From NCBI RefSeq assembly GCF_001263415.1, contig NZ_LGTE01000002.1:1-64000 (forward strand): a DNA stretch of 64,000 nt, read 5' to 3'. The translations under genes and the position numbers were made by a program. Positions 17,137 through 25,310 of this stretch are shown piece after piece. Under the pieces are notes generated by a model. It worked only from the letters and a program-made list of their open reading frames with translations. It did not search any database and had not been told where the DNA came from. Every line of letters begins with the position of its first letter. Positions within the stretch are counted from its first letter, which is position 1. This stretch comes from Thermincola ferriacetica. Lineage in GTDB: Bacteria; Bacillota; Thermincolia; Thermincolales; Thermincolaceae.

Positions 17137-18042
17137 GTGCAGGAAACCAAGAACCACATTTTGATCGTTGAAGATAACCCGTTAACCGCCAACCAGCTAA
17201 AGTCATTTTTGGAAACGGTTGGGTATAAGGTTTCCCTTTGTCTGAATGCCGAACAGGCCAGGAACTTTTTGACCGAGGAAACGCCAGACTTGATAATCCT
17301 GGACATTATCCTACCGGACACGGACGGTTATGAGTTATGCCGGTGGATCAGGGAAGAGACGAGGCTGCGCCTCATACCTATTATTTTTGTCAGTGCTAAG
17401 GATGGCCTGGATGACAAGGTGTTGGGGCTGCAGGCCGGCGGGGATGATTATATTACCAAGCCTTTTGCCATGGAAGAGTTGCTGGCCCGTATTGAAGTAA
17501 TTCTGCAGCGGATGCGAGTTTTTCACGAACTGTCCATGCGGGACGAGCTGACAGGCAGCTATAACCGCCGTTATTTCAATGAACGTTTGACAGAGGAAGT
17601 ACACCGTGTGAAGAGGTACGGGCGGCCTTTAACCGTGGCCATGATTGATATAGACCACTTCAAACAGGTCAATGATACATACGGCCACCAGGTAGGCGAT
17701 TTTGTGCTTACCAAGCTGGTAGAGTTTTTGCAGAACAATTTGCGGAAAAGCGACCTGGTTGCCAGATTTGGCGGAGAAGAGTTTGTGGTTTTGTTAACGG
17801 AAATTGATGCTGATTCGGCGGAACGCCTGATGGAACGAATCCGTAGCGCTTTGGAAAATGCTACTTTTATATATAATCGGGAGCCTCTGTTTGAAAAGAT
17901 ATCTGTGAAAATAACGGTTAGTATTGGATTAGCCAGTTGTCCGAAGGATGCCACGGATCCCGAAAGGATAATATCGTTGGCTGATGAAGCTCTCTATATA
18001 GCTAAAAATACCGGTCGCAACCGAATTGTGAAGCACTGCTGA
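17137..18042 (+). CDS. Response regulator with GGDEF domain (PleD-like)
   Basis: 301 residues: a receiver domain (about 5-120; acidic pocket ED near residue 12, phospho-Asp in LIILDIILPDTDG, Lys in YITKPF), then a diguanylate cyclase domain (~130-300) with the active motif RFGGEEF. The RxxD inhibitory site is not obvious upstream of GGEEF (LRKSDLVARFGGEEF contains RKSD, which could serve). It likely makes cyclic di-GMP on phosphorylation. There is no adjacent kinase. GTG start with GGAGGAG about 12 bases upstream. Confidence 0.93.
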   Translation: MQETKNHILIVEDNPLTANQLKSFLETVGYKVSLCLNAEQARNFLTEETPDLIILDIILPDTDGYELCRWIREETRLRLIPIIFVSAKDGLDDKVLGLQAGGDDYITKPFAMEELLARIEVILQRMRVFHELSMRDELTGSYNRRYFNERLTEEVHRVKRYGRPLTVAMIDIDHFKQVNDTYGHQVGDFVLTKLVEFLQNNLRKSDLVARFGGEEFVVLLTEIDADSAERLMERIRSALENATFIYNREPLFEKISVKITVSIGLASCPKDATDPERIISLADEALYIAKNTGRNRIVKHC

Positions 18043-18123
18043 GAACAGATATAATCCCGTAATAGAAAAGGAGGGGCAGGGCCAAACTAATAGGGATTAA
18101 AACATAAGAGCCGGAGTGAAGCG

Positions 18124-19428
18124 ATGGTGAAAATATCCCTCAGGTTTGGGGCCGGAGAAGTGACCGGCAATATACCCGATAAATATGTAACCACTATTGT
18201 CCAACCGGGACCTGCTTTAAACCTGCCCATTACTGAACAGGTTTCTCTGGTAACCCGGGCTCTTCATAACCCTGTCGGAACAAAGCGCCTTATTGAAATG
18301 GGCCGGGGAAAAACTACAGCGGCCATTGTAGTGAGTGACGGTACCAGGCTTGTTCCAACTTCGGTGCTGCTACCACCCGTGCTGGAAGAACTGAAAGCAG
18401 CCGGTATTAACAATGATGGCATAACTATTGTGGTGGGGGTGGGTAACCACCGCCCGGTAACGGAAGAAGAAAAAACGGCAATAGTAGGTGCTGATATATA
18501 CAAATCATACCGGTGCAAACATAGCAGGGAAGGCCCTTACGTAAGGGTGGGCGTAACTTCCCGGGGAACTCCGGTGGAGATAAGCAGGTTTGTGGCCGAA
18601 GCAGATTTAAAAATTCTTACTGGAAATATCGAAATGCACCGTCTGGCAGGGTTCTCAGGGGGCCCAAAAGGTTGTGTAGGCATTTCCAGTCCACGGGCTT
18701 TAGAGCATAACCACAGACTGAGCCGTCTGGGATCTAACGCTCCGGGTAGTCTGGAAGGTAATATAGTCCAGGCGGATTTATCTGAATATGCGCGTATAGC
18801 CGGAATAGACTGCATCCTTAATGTGGTGACGGACCATCGAGGCAATGTGGAAGCAGCGGTGGCCGGTGATGTAATAGAAGCTCACCAAAAAGGCATCCCG
18901 CTGGCAGAAAAAAAATACAGGATTCCTGTTGAAGAACCGGTCGACCTGGTAATTGTATCAGCCGGAGGCGTTCCTAAAGATTCTGCTCTCTACCAGGCGG
19001 TAAAGGCTTTGCAAAATGCGATGGATGTATTGCGGCCCGGCGGACAGGTGATCCTTGTTGCAGCCTGTCCGGAAGGGTTTGGCGACCCCTGTTTCCGCGA
19101 ATGGATGCTTACCGGAAAGGGGATTCGGGACATTGTGGGCAGGGGAGAAAAAGAATTCCGTTTGGGAGGCCATAAAGCCGTGGCTTTGGCGCAGTTGCTG
19201 ATGAAGGGAGAGGTGTACCTGGTTTCCCTTATGGGTAGCAAAGAAGTGGAAGCCGCTGGGATGCGGCCCTGTGTGTCCCTGCAAGATGCGATAGATAATG
19301 CCGTTGCCAAGTTTGAATACGGTAGGATTATTGTTCTTCCCTTTGGGGGAGTTACGTTTCCTTATATAATGCGGCAAACGGCTGCTTCAGTTCAATTAGG
19401 CAGGGGGGAGTTGGGGCATGGGACGTAG
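18124..19428 (+). CDS. larA: LarA-like nickel-pincer lactate racemase family protein
   Basis: 434 residues of the LarA family, whose characterised member racemises lactate with a nickel-pincer nucleotide. Visible family motifs are VSDGTR, GVGNHRP (His), HRLAGFSGGPKG (His and the cofactor-linking Lys position), and ALEHNHRL (His). Many LarA homologues act on other 2-hydroxy acids, so the substrate is uncertain. No larB, larC or larE maturation genes are adjacent. The last codons overlap the next gene. Confidence 0.85.
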   Translation: MVKISLRFGAGEVTGNIPDKYVTTIVQPGPALNLPITEQVSLVTRALHNPVGTKRLIEMGRGKTTAAIVVSDGTRLVPTSVLLPPVLEELKAAGINNDGITIVVGVGNHRPVTEEEKTAIVGADIYKSYRCKHSREGPYVRVGVTSRGTPVEISRFVAEADLKILTGNIEMHRLAGFSGGPKGCVGISSPRALEHNHRLSRLGSNAPGSLEGNIVQADLSEYARIAGIDCILNVVTDHRGNVEAAVAGDVIEAHQKGIPLAEKKYRIPVEEPVDLVIVSAGGVPKDSALYQAVKALQNAMDVLRPGGQVILVAACPEGFGDPCFREWMLTGKGIRDIVGRGEKEFRLGGHKAVALAQLLMKGEVYLVSLMGSKEVEAAGMRPCVSLQDAIDNAVAKFEYGRIIVLPFGGVTFPYIMRQTAASVQLGRGELGHGT

Positions 19429-19678
19429 GTATAAGGGTAAGTTCTGTAACAGGATTCAACCAGATATGCTCGGTAAAGGAGAAGTCTATTATGAAGTCAG
19501 GGTGGATACAGAAAAAATAAATTTTTTTACAAAAATTCTGGAAGCCCATGAACGTCTGGCTTTTGTGGTTCAGGTAGACCCGGCCCGGGGTACCCTGGGC
19601 ATGCTCAGCACTAAAAGCCAGGAGCATGAATTAATGCAGGTACTGCAGAGCCTGCCTCTAAAAATAGAAATACTTTAA
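19418..19678 (+). CDS. DUF4911 family protein
   Basis: An 86-residue protein of unknown function. Features are YYEVRVDTEKINFFTKILEAHE and a central VDPARGTLGMLST segment, as in DUF4911 proteins of clostridia. ATG follows GGGGAGTTGGGG and overlaps larA by 11 bases, so it is translationally coupled and may serve the LarA-like enzyme. Confidence 0.75.
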   Translation: MGRRYKGKFCNRIQPDMLGKGEVYYEVRVDTEKINFFTKILEAHERLAFVVQVDPARGTLGMLSTKSQEHELMQVLQSLPLKIEIL

Positions 19679-19684
19679 TCTGAA

Positions 19685-19717
19685 AAACATTTCTGCTCTT
19701 TGCAGAAATGTTTTTTT
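19685..19717 (+). terminator. Terminator after larA operon
   Basis: AACATTTCTGC pairs with GCAGAAATGTT around TCTTT, followed by a T run. Confidence 0.9.
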
Positions 19718-19790
19718 ATCACGAAACATATTGGAGTTTGGTGAATATATTGTAGTAATTGGGACGAAATCAAATGTGGGGGGGTTACAA

Positions 19791-20114
19791 TTGGAAGACC
19801 AACTGAGTAACTTATTGGCACAGGCGCAAAAGTTACAGGCTGAGATAACCAGACTCCAGGAGGAAATGAAAACCAAAACAGTGGAAGTTTCTGTAGATGG
19901 AGGGACAGTGCGGGTTATTGCTACCGGGGGTCAATATATAAAGGATATATTCATCGACCCCAACTTTATACATCCGGCCAATGCCAAGGTCATTAAGTCC
20001 CTTATCGTGGAAGGAGTGAATATGGCACTTGACAAGGCCAAGCAGATGGCAGAAAAAGAAATGAAAAAAATCACCGGCGGGTTTGCCATGCCCAAAATAC
20101 CGGGAATGTTTTAG
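19791..20114 (+). CDS. YbaB/EbfC family nucleoid-associated protein
   Basis: 107 residues with an N-terminal coiled coil (LSNLLAQAQKLQAEITRLQEEM) and the family beta region (VEVSVDGGTVRVIATG). YbaB proteins bind DNA as dimers. TTG at 19791 is chosen since GGGGGGTTACAA precedes it; the longer frame from 19731 would overlap the terminator region. Usual ybaB sits between dnaX and recR, so this is probably a second, paralogous copy; here it is coupled to an unknown gene. Confidence 0.82.
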   Translation: MEDQLSNLLAQAQKLQAEITRLQEEMKTKTVEVSVDGGTVRVIATGGQYIKDIFIDPNFIHPANAKVIKSLIVEGVNMALDKAKQMAEKEMKKITGGFAMPKIPGMF

Positions 20115-20123
20115 AGGAGGTAT

Positions 20124-20609
20124 ATGGAATTGACCGTTTCCCATTTGGATAAACTGTTGGCTTTGTTGGACCGCCAGACAGACAACAGGCTACATCCAAA
20201 CTTGCTGGTGGGTTACCTGGGGTTGGTTAACCTCATGAGTATCATGAGCTTTATTCATGCAGCAGAACAAAGTACCGGCCTGGCGCTGCCTGCTCTGAAT
20301 GATGCCGAATCTACGTCGGGTACCGGCGACGAAAAAAACCTGAAAAACGCCATCACGAGCCTTATGAACAGCGCGGGAGCCGGTTCGGGGGGCCCTGATT
20401 TATCCAGTCTGTTGAACATGATGGGTGGAAATAAAAAGCCTAATCCCCAGATGCTTTTGACTTTAATGAATCTGATGAATTCTATGAAAGCAAAGGCCGA
20501 CACGGGAGATGATAAAGAAGCGGATTCAAAGGATGTCGGTGAAAAACCTCTTCCGGCTAAAACAGATTCCCCCGATGTAAAAAGCGATAGGAGACGTGGA
20601 CTGCTATAA
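20124..20609 (+). CDS. Unknown protein with Met/Asn-rich repeats
   Basis: 161 residues, not recognised. The N-terminal ~50 residues look folded (LLALLDRQTDNRLHPNLLVGYLGLVNLMSI). Then come hydrophobic LMN-type repeats (SLMNS, SLLNMMGG, LLTLMNLMNSMKA) and a charged, probably disordered tail. The ribosome site is GAGGAGGT close to ATG 20124 (TTG 20130 possible). It lies 9 bases after the ybaB gene, so the two are probably one operon. Confidence 0.7.
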   Translation: MELTVSHLDKLLALLDRQTDNRLHPNLLVGYLGLVNLMSIMSFIHAAEQSTGLALPALNDAESTSGTGDEKNLKNAITSLMNSAGAGSGGPDLSSLLNMMGGNKKPNPQMLLTLMNLMNSMKAKADTGDDKEADSKDVGEKPLPAKTDSPDVKSDRRRGLL

Positions 20610-20687
20610 TCTGCCATAAAGCTAAGCCCCAAAAAAGTAAAGCCCCAAATAAGCCGTAGGCTGGAACCAAAGTAATCCTGTAGACCT

Positions 20688-20725
20688 GGGGAGGTTAAAT
20701 GTTTCTGTAATCATTTAACCTCCCC
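20688..20725. repeat. GGGAGGTTAAATG palindrome copy 2
   Basis: GGGGAGGTTAAATG (20688-20701) and CATTTAACCTCCCC (20712-20725) form a perfect 14-bp stem with a 10-base loop. It is the shortest of three copies. It sits in a 234-bp gap with no gene. Confidence 0.85.
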
Positions 20726-20843
20726 CTTATATTTTAATATTTAGGAAATTATGCAGTAACCAATATTTCATTTATTCATACAATGATATAAAGTGAGATA
20801 AGGCGCTGCCTAAAAAGCAAAAGAATGTTAGGGAGGATGAGAG

Positions 20844-21194
20844 ATGAGTTCAAGTCCGCTAAACCCCAATTTAGTCCCGTTTTTGCAGGGACTAAAGCCT
20901 TTTCTTGGCCCAAAAGGACAAAACCTGACCGATATTACTTTAAACCTGTTAAAGATCCTGTCGAGTCAAACTACACAGGAAACGGTGCAAATGTTAAACG
21001 AGGCCGTCAACAAAAATTCATCGGCCGCGCAGGGAGTAGCTTCGCCGGTGGATTATGCTTTTACCCTGTTCTTGATTCTTATACTGCTGATTTTATCGAG
21101 CAATGTACTGATTCCAAACGAGGTCGGGTACAACACAGGACTTTCCCATGGAGACAGTCCTTTCTCTGACGAGCCTATTGGTGAAACCACGTAA
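20844..21194 (+). CDS. Unknown small protein with C-terminal membrane segment
   Basis: 116 residues, not recognised. The first ~65 residues are polar and helical (NPNLVPFLQGLKPFLGPKGQNLTDITLNLLKIL); residues ~70-90 are a strong hydrophobic helix (YAFTLFLILILLILSS). GGGAGGATGAGAG supports ATG 20844. It shares the NPN...L and NLL-type segments with the unknown protein at 20124, so the two may be distantly related. Confidence 0.7.
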   Translation: MSSSPLNPNLVPFLQGLKPFLGPKGQNLTDITLNLLKILSSQTTQETVQMLNEAVNKNSSAAQGVASPVDYAFTLFLILILLILSSNVLIPNEVGYNTGLSHGDSPFSDEPIGETT

Positions 21195-21241
21195 AAAGCT
21201 GGGCAAGCCAAATCACCGGTTGGGGAAGGGAACGTCTGCAG

Positions 21242-22663
21242 ATGCTTGATAACGTACAAACTCTTTGTAAAGTTACCAATGGGGTTTTGAGACAGGGAGA
21301 TCCGCAACAAAAAATAGCAGGGATTATGAGTAGGTGCAAGGCGGTTAAACCGGGACAGGTTTATTTTGATGTCAAGGGAGGCCCGGGGAGCGACGAAAAT
21401 ATACTGGTAGCCCTCGATAAGGGAGCTGTTGCCCTTGTCATATCGAAACACAAGAAAAAACTGCCCTTCAATAATCATAAAATTTCTGTAATAGCTGTGC
21501 CGAAAGTTTGGGACGCTTTTTGGGACTGTGTCAGTTACCATAGGGACCAGTTCAATATACCGGTAGTTGGCGTTACAGGTACCTCCGGAAAGACTACCAC
21601 CAAAGAAATGATTGCTTCAATATTTAAAAAAAAATGGGGCAAGATTTTAAAAACTGAGCAGAACCTGAATCTACCAAGTTTTGTGCCGGGGCACATCATG
21701 AGGCTGACGGCCGAGCATAAAGCCGCCGTATTTGAAATCGGCATGAACCGGCGGGGCCATGTCGCCAAGCAGTCCAGGGTCATAAAACCGATGATCGGCA
21801 TTATAACCAACATAGGTCAGGCCCATGTAGGGATGCTGGGTAGCAAGGAGGCCGTTATCGAAGAAAAAGGGTCAATCATAAAAGGAATTCCGAAAAATGG
21901 ATACTTGCTCATTAATGCTGATGATGAAAACAGCGGCAAATTAGACCTTAGTTCTTTTCAAGGCAAAACGCTCCGTTTCGGTATCAAAAACAAAGCTGAT
22001 TATGTTGCCGAAGATATCGCTACCGGCCTGGATTTTGTTTCCTTTAAGACTGTTATTTATGGAAAAGAGGAGCAAATCAGAGTCCCGATTTCCGGCAAGC
22101 ACAACGTTTATAATGCACTGGCTGCCATAGCAGCTTCCACGTTATTAAATATTGAAGTCAAATATATTAAACAGGGTTTGGCCGGTTTCCGCCGCCCCAA
22201 ACTGAGACTGCAGTTGGTCAAAGGAATCAACGACAGTTTGTTGATCAACGATACTTACAATGCCAATCCTGATTCGGTGATTGCGGGACTGGAGGTTTTA
22301 AAAGAGCTGGCCAAAGATAAAACTTCAATTGCTGTACTGGGTAATATGCTAGAACAGGGAGTTTTTACAAATGAGGCTCACCAGAGAGTGGGGCGCCATG
22401 TGCAGGAGCTGGGAATAAATTATTTGATTACTATTGGCAAACTTGCCCGGCAGATAGCTGTGGGAGCACGTAAACATGGTATGCCTGAAGAAAAGATAAA
22501 GAGCTTTGATCAACGTTACGAGGGTAGTTTTTACCTCAAAAAACATATGCCACATAGGGCAGTCTGCTTGTTTAAAGGATCCCGGGCTGTTTACCTGGAT
22601 AAGATGGTGGAGTACCTGAAAGACCCGGCGGCCAGTCCGCAAACCATTCAAATTATCCGTTGA
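21242..22663 (+). CDS. MurF-like Mur ligase paralogue
   Basis: 473 residues with the Mur ligase layout: N-terminal UDP-sugar-binding-like domain, ATPase domain with GVTGTSGKTTTKEMIAS and EIGMNRRGHV, and a C-terminal domain with NDTYNANPDSV. It is most like UDP-MurNAc-tripeptide D-Ala-D-Ala ligase. It stands outside any division/cell-wall cluster, so it may be a second MurF with a special role such as spore cortex or a modified precursor. ATG 21242 follows GGGGAAGGG. Confidence 0.88.
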   Translation: MLDNVQTLCKVTNGVLRQGDPQQKIAGIMSRCKAVKPGQVYFDVKGGPGSDENILVALDKGAVALVISKHKKKLPFNNHKISVIAVPKVWDAFWDCVSYHRDQFNIPVVGVTGTSGKTTTKEMIASIFKKKWGKILKTEQNLNLPSFVPGHIMRLTAEHKAAVFEIGMNRRGHVAKQSRVIKPMIGIITNIGQAHVGMLGSKEAVIEEKGSIIKGIPKNGYLLINADDENSGKLDLSSFQGKTLRFGIKNKADYVAEDIATGLDFVSFKTVIYGKEEQIRVPISGKHNVYNALAAIAASTLLNIEVKYIKQGLAGFRRPKLRLQLVKGINDSLLINDTYNANPDSVIAGLEVLKELAKDKTSIAVLGNMLEQGVFTNEAHQRVGRHVQELGINYLITIGKLARQIAVGARKHGMPEEKIKSFDQRYEGSFYLKKHMPHRAVCLFKGSRAVYLDKMVEYLKDPAASPQTIQIIR

Positions 22664-22665
22664 TG

Positions 22666-22690
22666 AGGTTGGGATTTTCCCAACCTTTTC
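22666..22690 (+). terminator. Terminator after murF-like gene
   Basis: AGGTTGGG pairs with CCCAACCT around ATTTT, followed by TTTC. Confidence 0.85.
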
Positions 22691-22711
22691 TGATTCGTTC
22701 CCAAAAAATAT

Positions 22712-22740
22712 TTGGATAAGGCCCTGTGATATGGTATAAT
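22712..22740 (+). promoter_or_regulatory. yqeG promoter with extended -10
   Basis: TTGGAT (22712-22717), a 17-bp spacer, and TGGTATAAT with an ideal TATAAT at 22735-22740. Confidence 0.8.
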
Positions 22741-22775
22741 TCTCGTTGTAAGAAAGAACCGGGAGATGGATATAG

Positions 22776-23294
22776 TTGTTAAAATATCTGCAACCTAACC
22801 TGTATGTTCCTTCAGTGAACAAAATAGATTTGGACAAATTAAAATTGTACGGGATTAAAGCCTTGATTTTTGATTTGGATAATACCTTGCTGCCCTGGCG
22901 GGAACGAAAATACAGCCTGCTGCTGGAGGAGACCATCAAACGTTTTACTGATTGCGGGTTTGCGGTATGCATCGTTTCCAATGCCCGGGACAGTAGAGTT
23001 AAAAACATGTTTGCATCCATGGGTATTCCGGCCATCATTAAAGCCGGCAAACCACGAAAAAAGGCCTTCCGGAAGGCCTTACACATCCTGAAAACCAGGC
23101 CTGACGAAACGGCGGTAATTGGCGACCAGCTTTTCACCGATGTTTTAGGCGGCAATCGCATGGGCCTGTTCACAATTCTTGTTCTGCCTATAAGCAGGCG
23201 GGAGTTCCTGGGTACCAGACTGGCCCGCCGGGTGGAAAAACCTATTTTAAAACATTTTATCAAAAAGGGTGTCATATCCAGACCGAGGTATTAG
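22776..23294 (+). CDS. yqeG: YqeG family HAD phosphatase
   Basis: 172-residue HAD-superfamily protein. The motifs are DLDNTLLPW (nucleophile Asp), IVSNA (motif II), KAGKPRKKAF (Lys) and VIGDQLFTDVLGGNRMG (acidic motif). It resembles YqeG, which in Bacillus precedes yqeH and aroE; aroE is also near here. TTG start with GGGAGA upstream. The physiological substrate is not known. Confidence 0.9.
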   Translation: MLKYLQPNLYVPSVNKIDLDKLKLYGIKALIFDLDNTLLPWRERKYSLLLEETIKRFTDCGFAVCIVSNARDSRVKNMFASMGIPAIIKAGKPRKKAFRKALHILKTRPDETAVIGDQLFTDVLGGNRMGLFTILVLPISRREFLGTRLARRVEKPILKHFIKKGVISRPRY

Positions 23295-23355
23295 TTTCTA
23301 TGTATAATACAGCCATTTATGTCACAAACTAAAAGAAAAAAGGAGCTGTGACATT

Positions 23356-23556
23356 TTGGCGACAAAAATTGTTTCCCGGTTTTTTCCGGAAATGCACAAG
23401 GTTGGCCAGGACGGCGGTCTGTTTCTCCGGCAGTTGCGGGATACGGTACAGGAAGTAAAAGCTGAAGACCCTTCGCTGGCCGATTACCACCTGTATGACC
23501 TGGGATTCATTCAGCAGGAAAACGGGTTGGAAGTAAAAATGTACTTTGAAGGATAA
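23356..23556 (+). CDS. Small uncharacterised protein
   Basis: 66 residues, not recognised. Soluble, mixed charge, with a YHLYDLGFIQQENGLEVKMYFEG C-terminus. TTG start with AAAGGAGCTGTGA upstream. It lies between yqeG and aroE and ends before the hairpin at 23629. Confidence 0.65.
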   Translation: MATKIVSRFFPEMHKVGQDGGLFLRQLRDTVQEVKAEDPSLADYHLYDLGFIQQENGLEVKMYFEG

Positions 23557-23628
23557 GGTTGCAGTAAAATCATACATAGAGGCAGAAAAGACCAAGCAGG
23601 AAAAGATACTTGCCTTGTCAAATACCTG

Positions 23629-23657
23629 TAGTGACCCAATGGTCACTATATTTTTTT
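23629..23657 (+). terminator. Terminator/attenuator immediately before aroE
   Basis: TAGTGACC pairs perfectly with GGTCACTA around CAAT, followed by TATTTTTTT. The T run ends two bases before the GGAGG ribosome site of aroE. It either ends the 66-residue gene or attenuates aroE. Confidence 0.85.
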
Positions 23658-23669
23658 GGAGGCGCTGCT

Positions 23670-24551
23670 ATGAGCAAAAAAGTTCAAAGAATTACGGGAA
23701 AAACAGGAGTCATAGGCATATTTGGCTTTCCCGTGGAACATTCTTTTTCCCCTGTCATGCACAATGCGGCTTTTCAGGCTGGTGGGCTGGATTATGTTTA
23801 TGTACCTTTCGAGGTTCCACCTGAAAGACTGGCGGAGGCTGTATCGGCTATAAGAGCTTTAAAGCTCCGGGGAGTTAATGTGACCATCCCCCACAAAGAG
23901 CGAGTGGTCCAATATCTGGATAGTTTATCGGAGGAAGCCCGCCTCATCGGCGCTGTAAATACTATTGTCCGTTCGGGGGACGAACTGAAAGGATACAATA
24001 CTGACGCTGCCGGATTTTTGCGGTCGCTGGAGGAAAAAAAGGTGGCAGTGCAGGGGGCCAATGTGTTGCTTCTCGGAGCAGGCGGAGCAGCTAGGGCAGT
24101 AGCTGTCCAGTTGGCATTGGCAGGAGCGAGGCGGGTTGGTATAGTAGTGAGAAATTCGGGCTGGAGTAAGGCTGAGGGAATTGCGGAGATTGTCGCGGGA
24201 CACTCTTGCGCCAAGTCTACGGTTGCTTTATTTGAAAATGCGCAGGACCTGATAGCAGAAAAGGGAAACATCATCATAAACTGTACTCCTGTCGGTATGC
24301 ATCCCAACGTAATGGAAATGCCTCCTTTTAAACTGGATACTATCCCGGCAGATAGCGTTGTCTGTGATTTGATATATAACCCGGCGGAGACGCTGTTTTT
24401 AAAAACGGCCAAGGCCAGAGGGCTGAAGACGGTATCAGGAAGCGGTATGCTCCTGTACCAGGGGACGCTGGCTTATGAACTGTGGACCCGGCAACAGGCT
24501 CCGGTGGATATAATGAGAACAGCCCTGGAAGAAGCCCTGCAGCGCTGCTGA
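23670..24551 (+). CDS. aroE: Shikimate dehydrogenase
   Basis: NADPH-dependent reduction of 3-dehydroshikimate to shikimate. 293 residues with FGFPVEHSFSPVMHNAAF, NVTIPHKE (catalytic Lys), GYNTDAAGF (Asp), the nucleotide loop LLGAGGAARAVA and C-terminal GSGMLLYQGTLAYELWT. ATG 23670 follows GGAGGCGCTGCT. Other aro genes lie at 35 kb and 45.5 kb. Confidence 0.97.
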   Translation: MSKKVQRITGKTGVIGIFGFPVEHSFSPVMHNAAFQAGGLDYVYVPFEVPPERLAEAVSAIRALKLRGVNVTIPHKERVVQYLDSLSEEARLIGAVNTIVRSGDELKGYNTDAAGFLRSLEEKKVAVQGANVLLLGAGGAARAVAVQLALAGARRVGIVVRNSGWSKAEGIAEIVAGHSCAKSTVALFENAQDLIAEKGNIIINCTPVGMHPNVMEMPPFKLDTIPADSVVCDLIYNPAETLFLKTAKARGLKTVSGSGMLLYQGTLAYELWTRQQAPVDIMRTALEEALQRC

Positions 24552-24665
24552 AGTTGTCGCTTCTTGTTGGGAAATGACTGAAAATTCTCGACCTTTACGG
24601 CAGGATTAATGGTGGCTGAAGATGAATAGATTCATAAACATGGGAATCAAAGGGGGAGGAGTTTG

Positions 24666-25142
24666 ATGGAAAAGAGCTTAACCCTTAAGCAGGTAGCCAC
24701 CATTCTTGGGGTAGAGCCAAGTACCGTAAGGTTTTGGGAAAAAGAATTTGCCGAGTTTGTTAAGGTGAAATCCTACAAAGGGCAGCACAAAAGGTTCACG
24801 CCCGCTAATGTGGAAATACTCACGAAAATCAGAGACCTGTTGCAGGTTGAACAGTATACTATTAAAGGAGCCAAAAGACGCCTTGAGATGGATATGGCTT
24901 TGGACAGCGCCATGGGCATTGACGGGAACTTTAAAACAACGGTGTTTTTCATGCTGTCAGCCATTATGCAGGAACTGCAGACTTACCGGGAAACGAGCCA
25001 AAAACTTTCGCAACAACTGGAACTCCTGCAGCTTGAAAAATCGGAGATAGAGGAGAAGCTGCAGGAAGAACAAAGAAAAGGAATCCTGGATTTTATTAGG
25101 GATAAAATAGCCATGAAAAAGATGCAGGAAAAGGAAGCGTAA
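24666..25142 (+). CDS. MerR-family regulator with coiled-coil tail
   Basis: 158 residues. The N-terminal helix-turn-helix resembles MerR proteins (LKQVATILGVEPSTVRFWEKEF ... KRFTPANVEILTKIRDLL). The C-terminal half is a long coiled coil (QKLSQQLELLQLEKSEIEEKLQEEQ) rather than a ligand domain. It lies before the type IV pilus cluster but is separated by a terminator, so a regulatory link is only a guess. GGGGGAGGAG supports ATG 24666. Confidence 0.85.
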   Translation: MEKSLTLKQVATILGVEPSTVRFWEKEFAEFVKVKSYKGQHKRFTPANVEILTKIRDLLQVEQYTIKGAKRRLEMDMALDSAMGIDGNFKTTVFFMLSAIMQELQTYRETSQKLSQQLELLQLEKSEIEEKLQEEQRKGILDFIRDKIAMKKMQEKEA

Positions 25143-25163
25143 TCGAGCAGGCTTCCTTTTTTG
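25131..25163 (+). terminator. Terminator overlapping the merR 3' end
   Basis: AAGGAAGC pairs with GCTTCCTT, followed by TTTT. The 5' arm lies inside the last codons of the MerR gene. Confidence 0.8.
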
Positions 25164-25310
25164 TTTGGCTAATTTTTGGTGTTGGGAGTCCGTGGCTGGA
25201 ATTGAAGACCAATTTTATTTATATTTTTTAATTTTATGGAAGGAAATATTGGAAAAAAGTAGAATAATGTATTGTCTTGTAACAATATGTAGCAGGAGGG
25301 TGATTTAACC

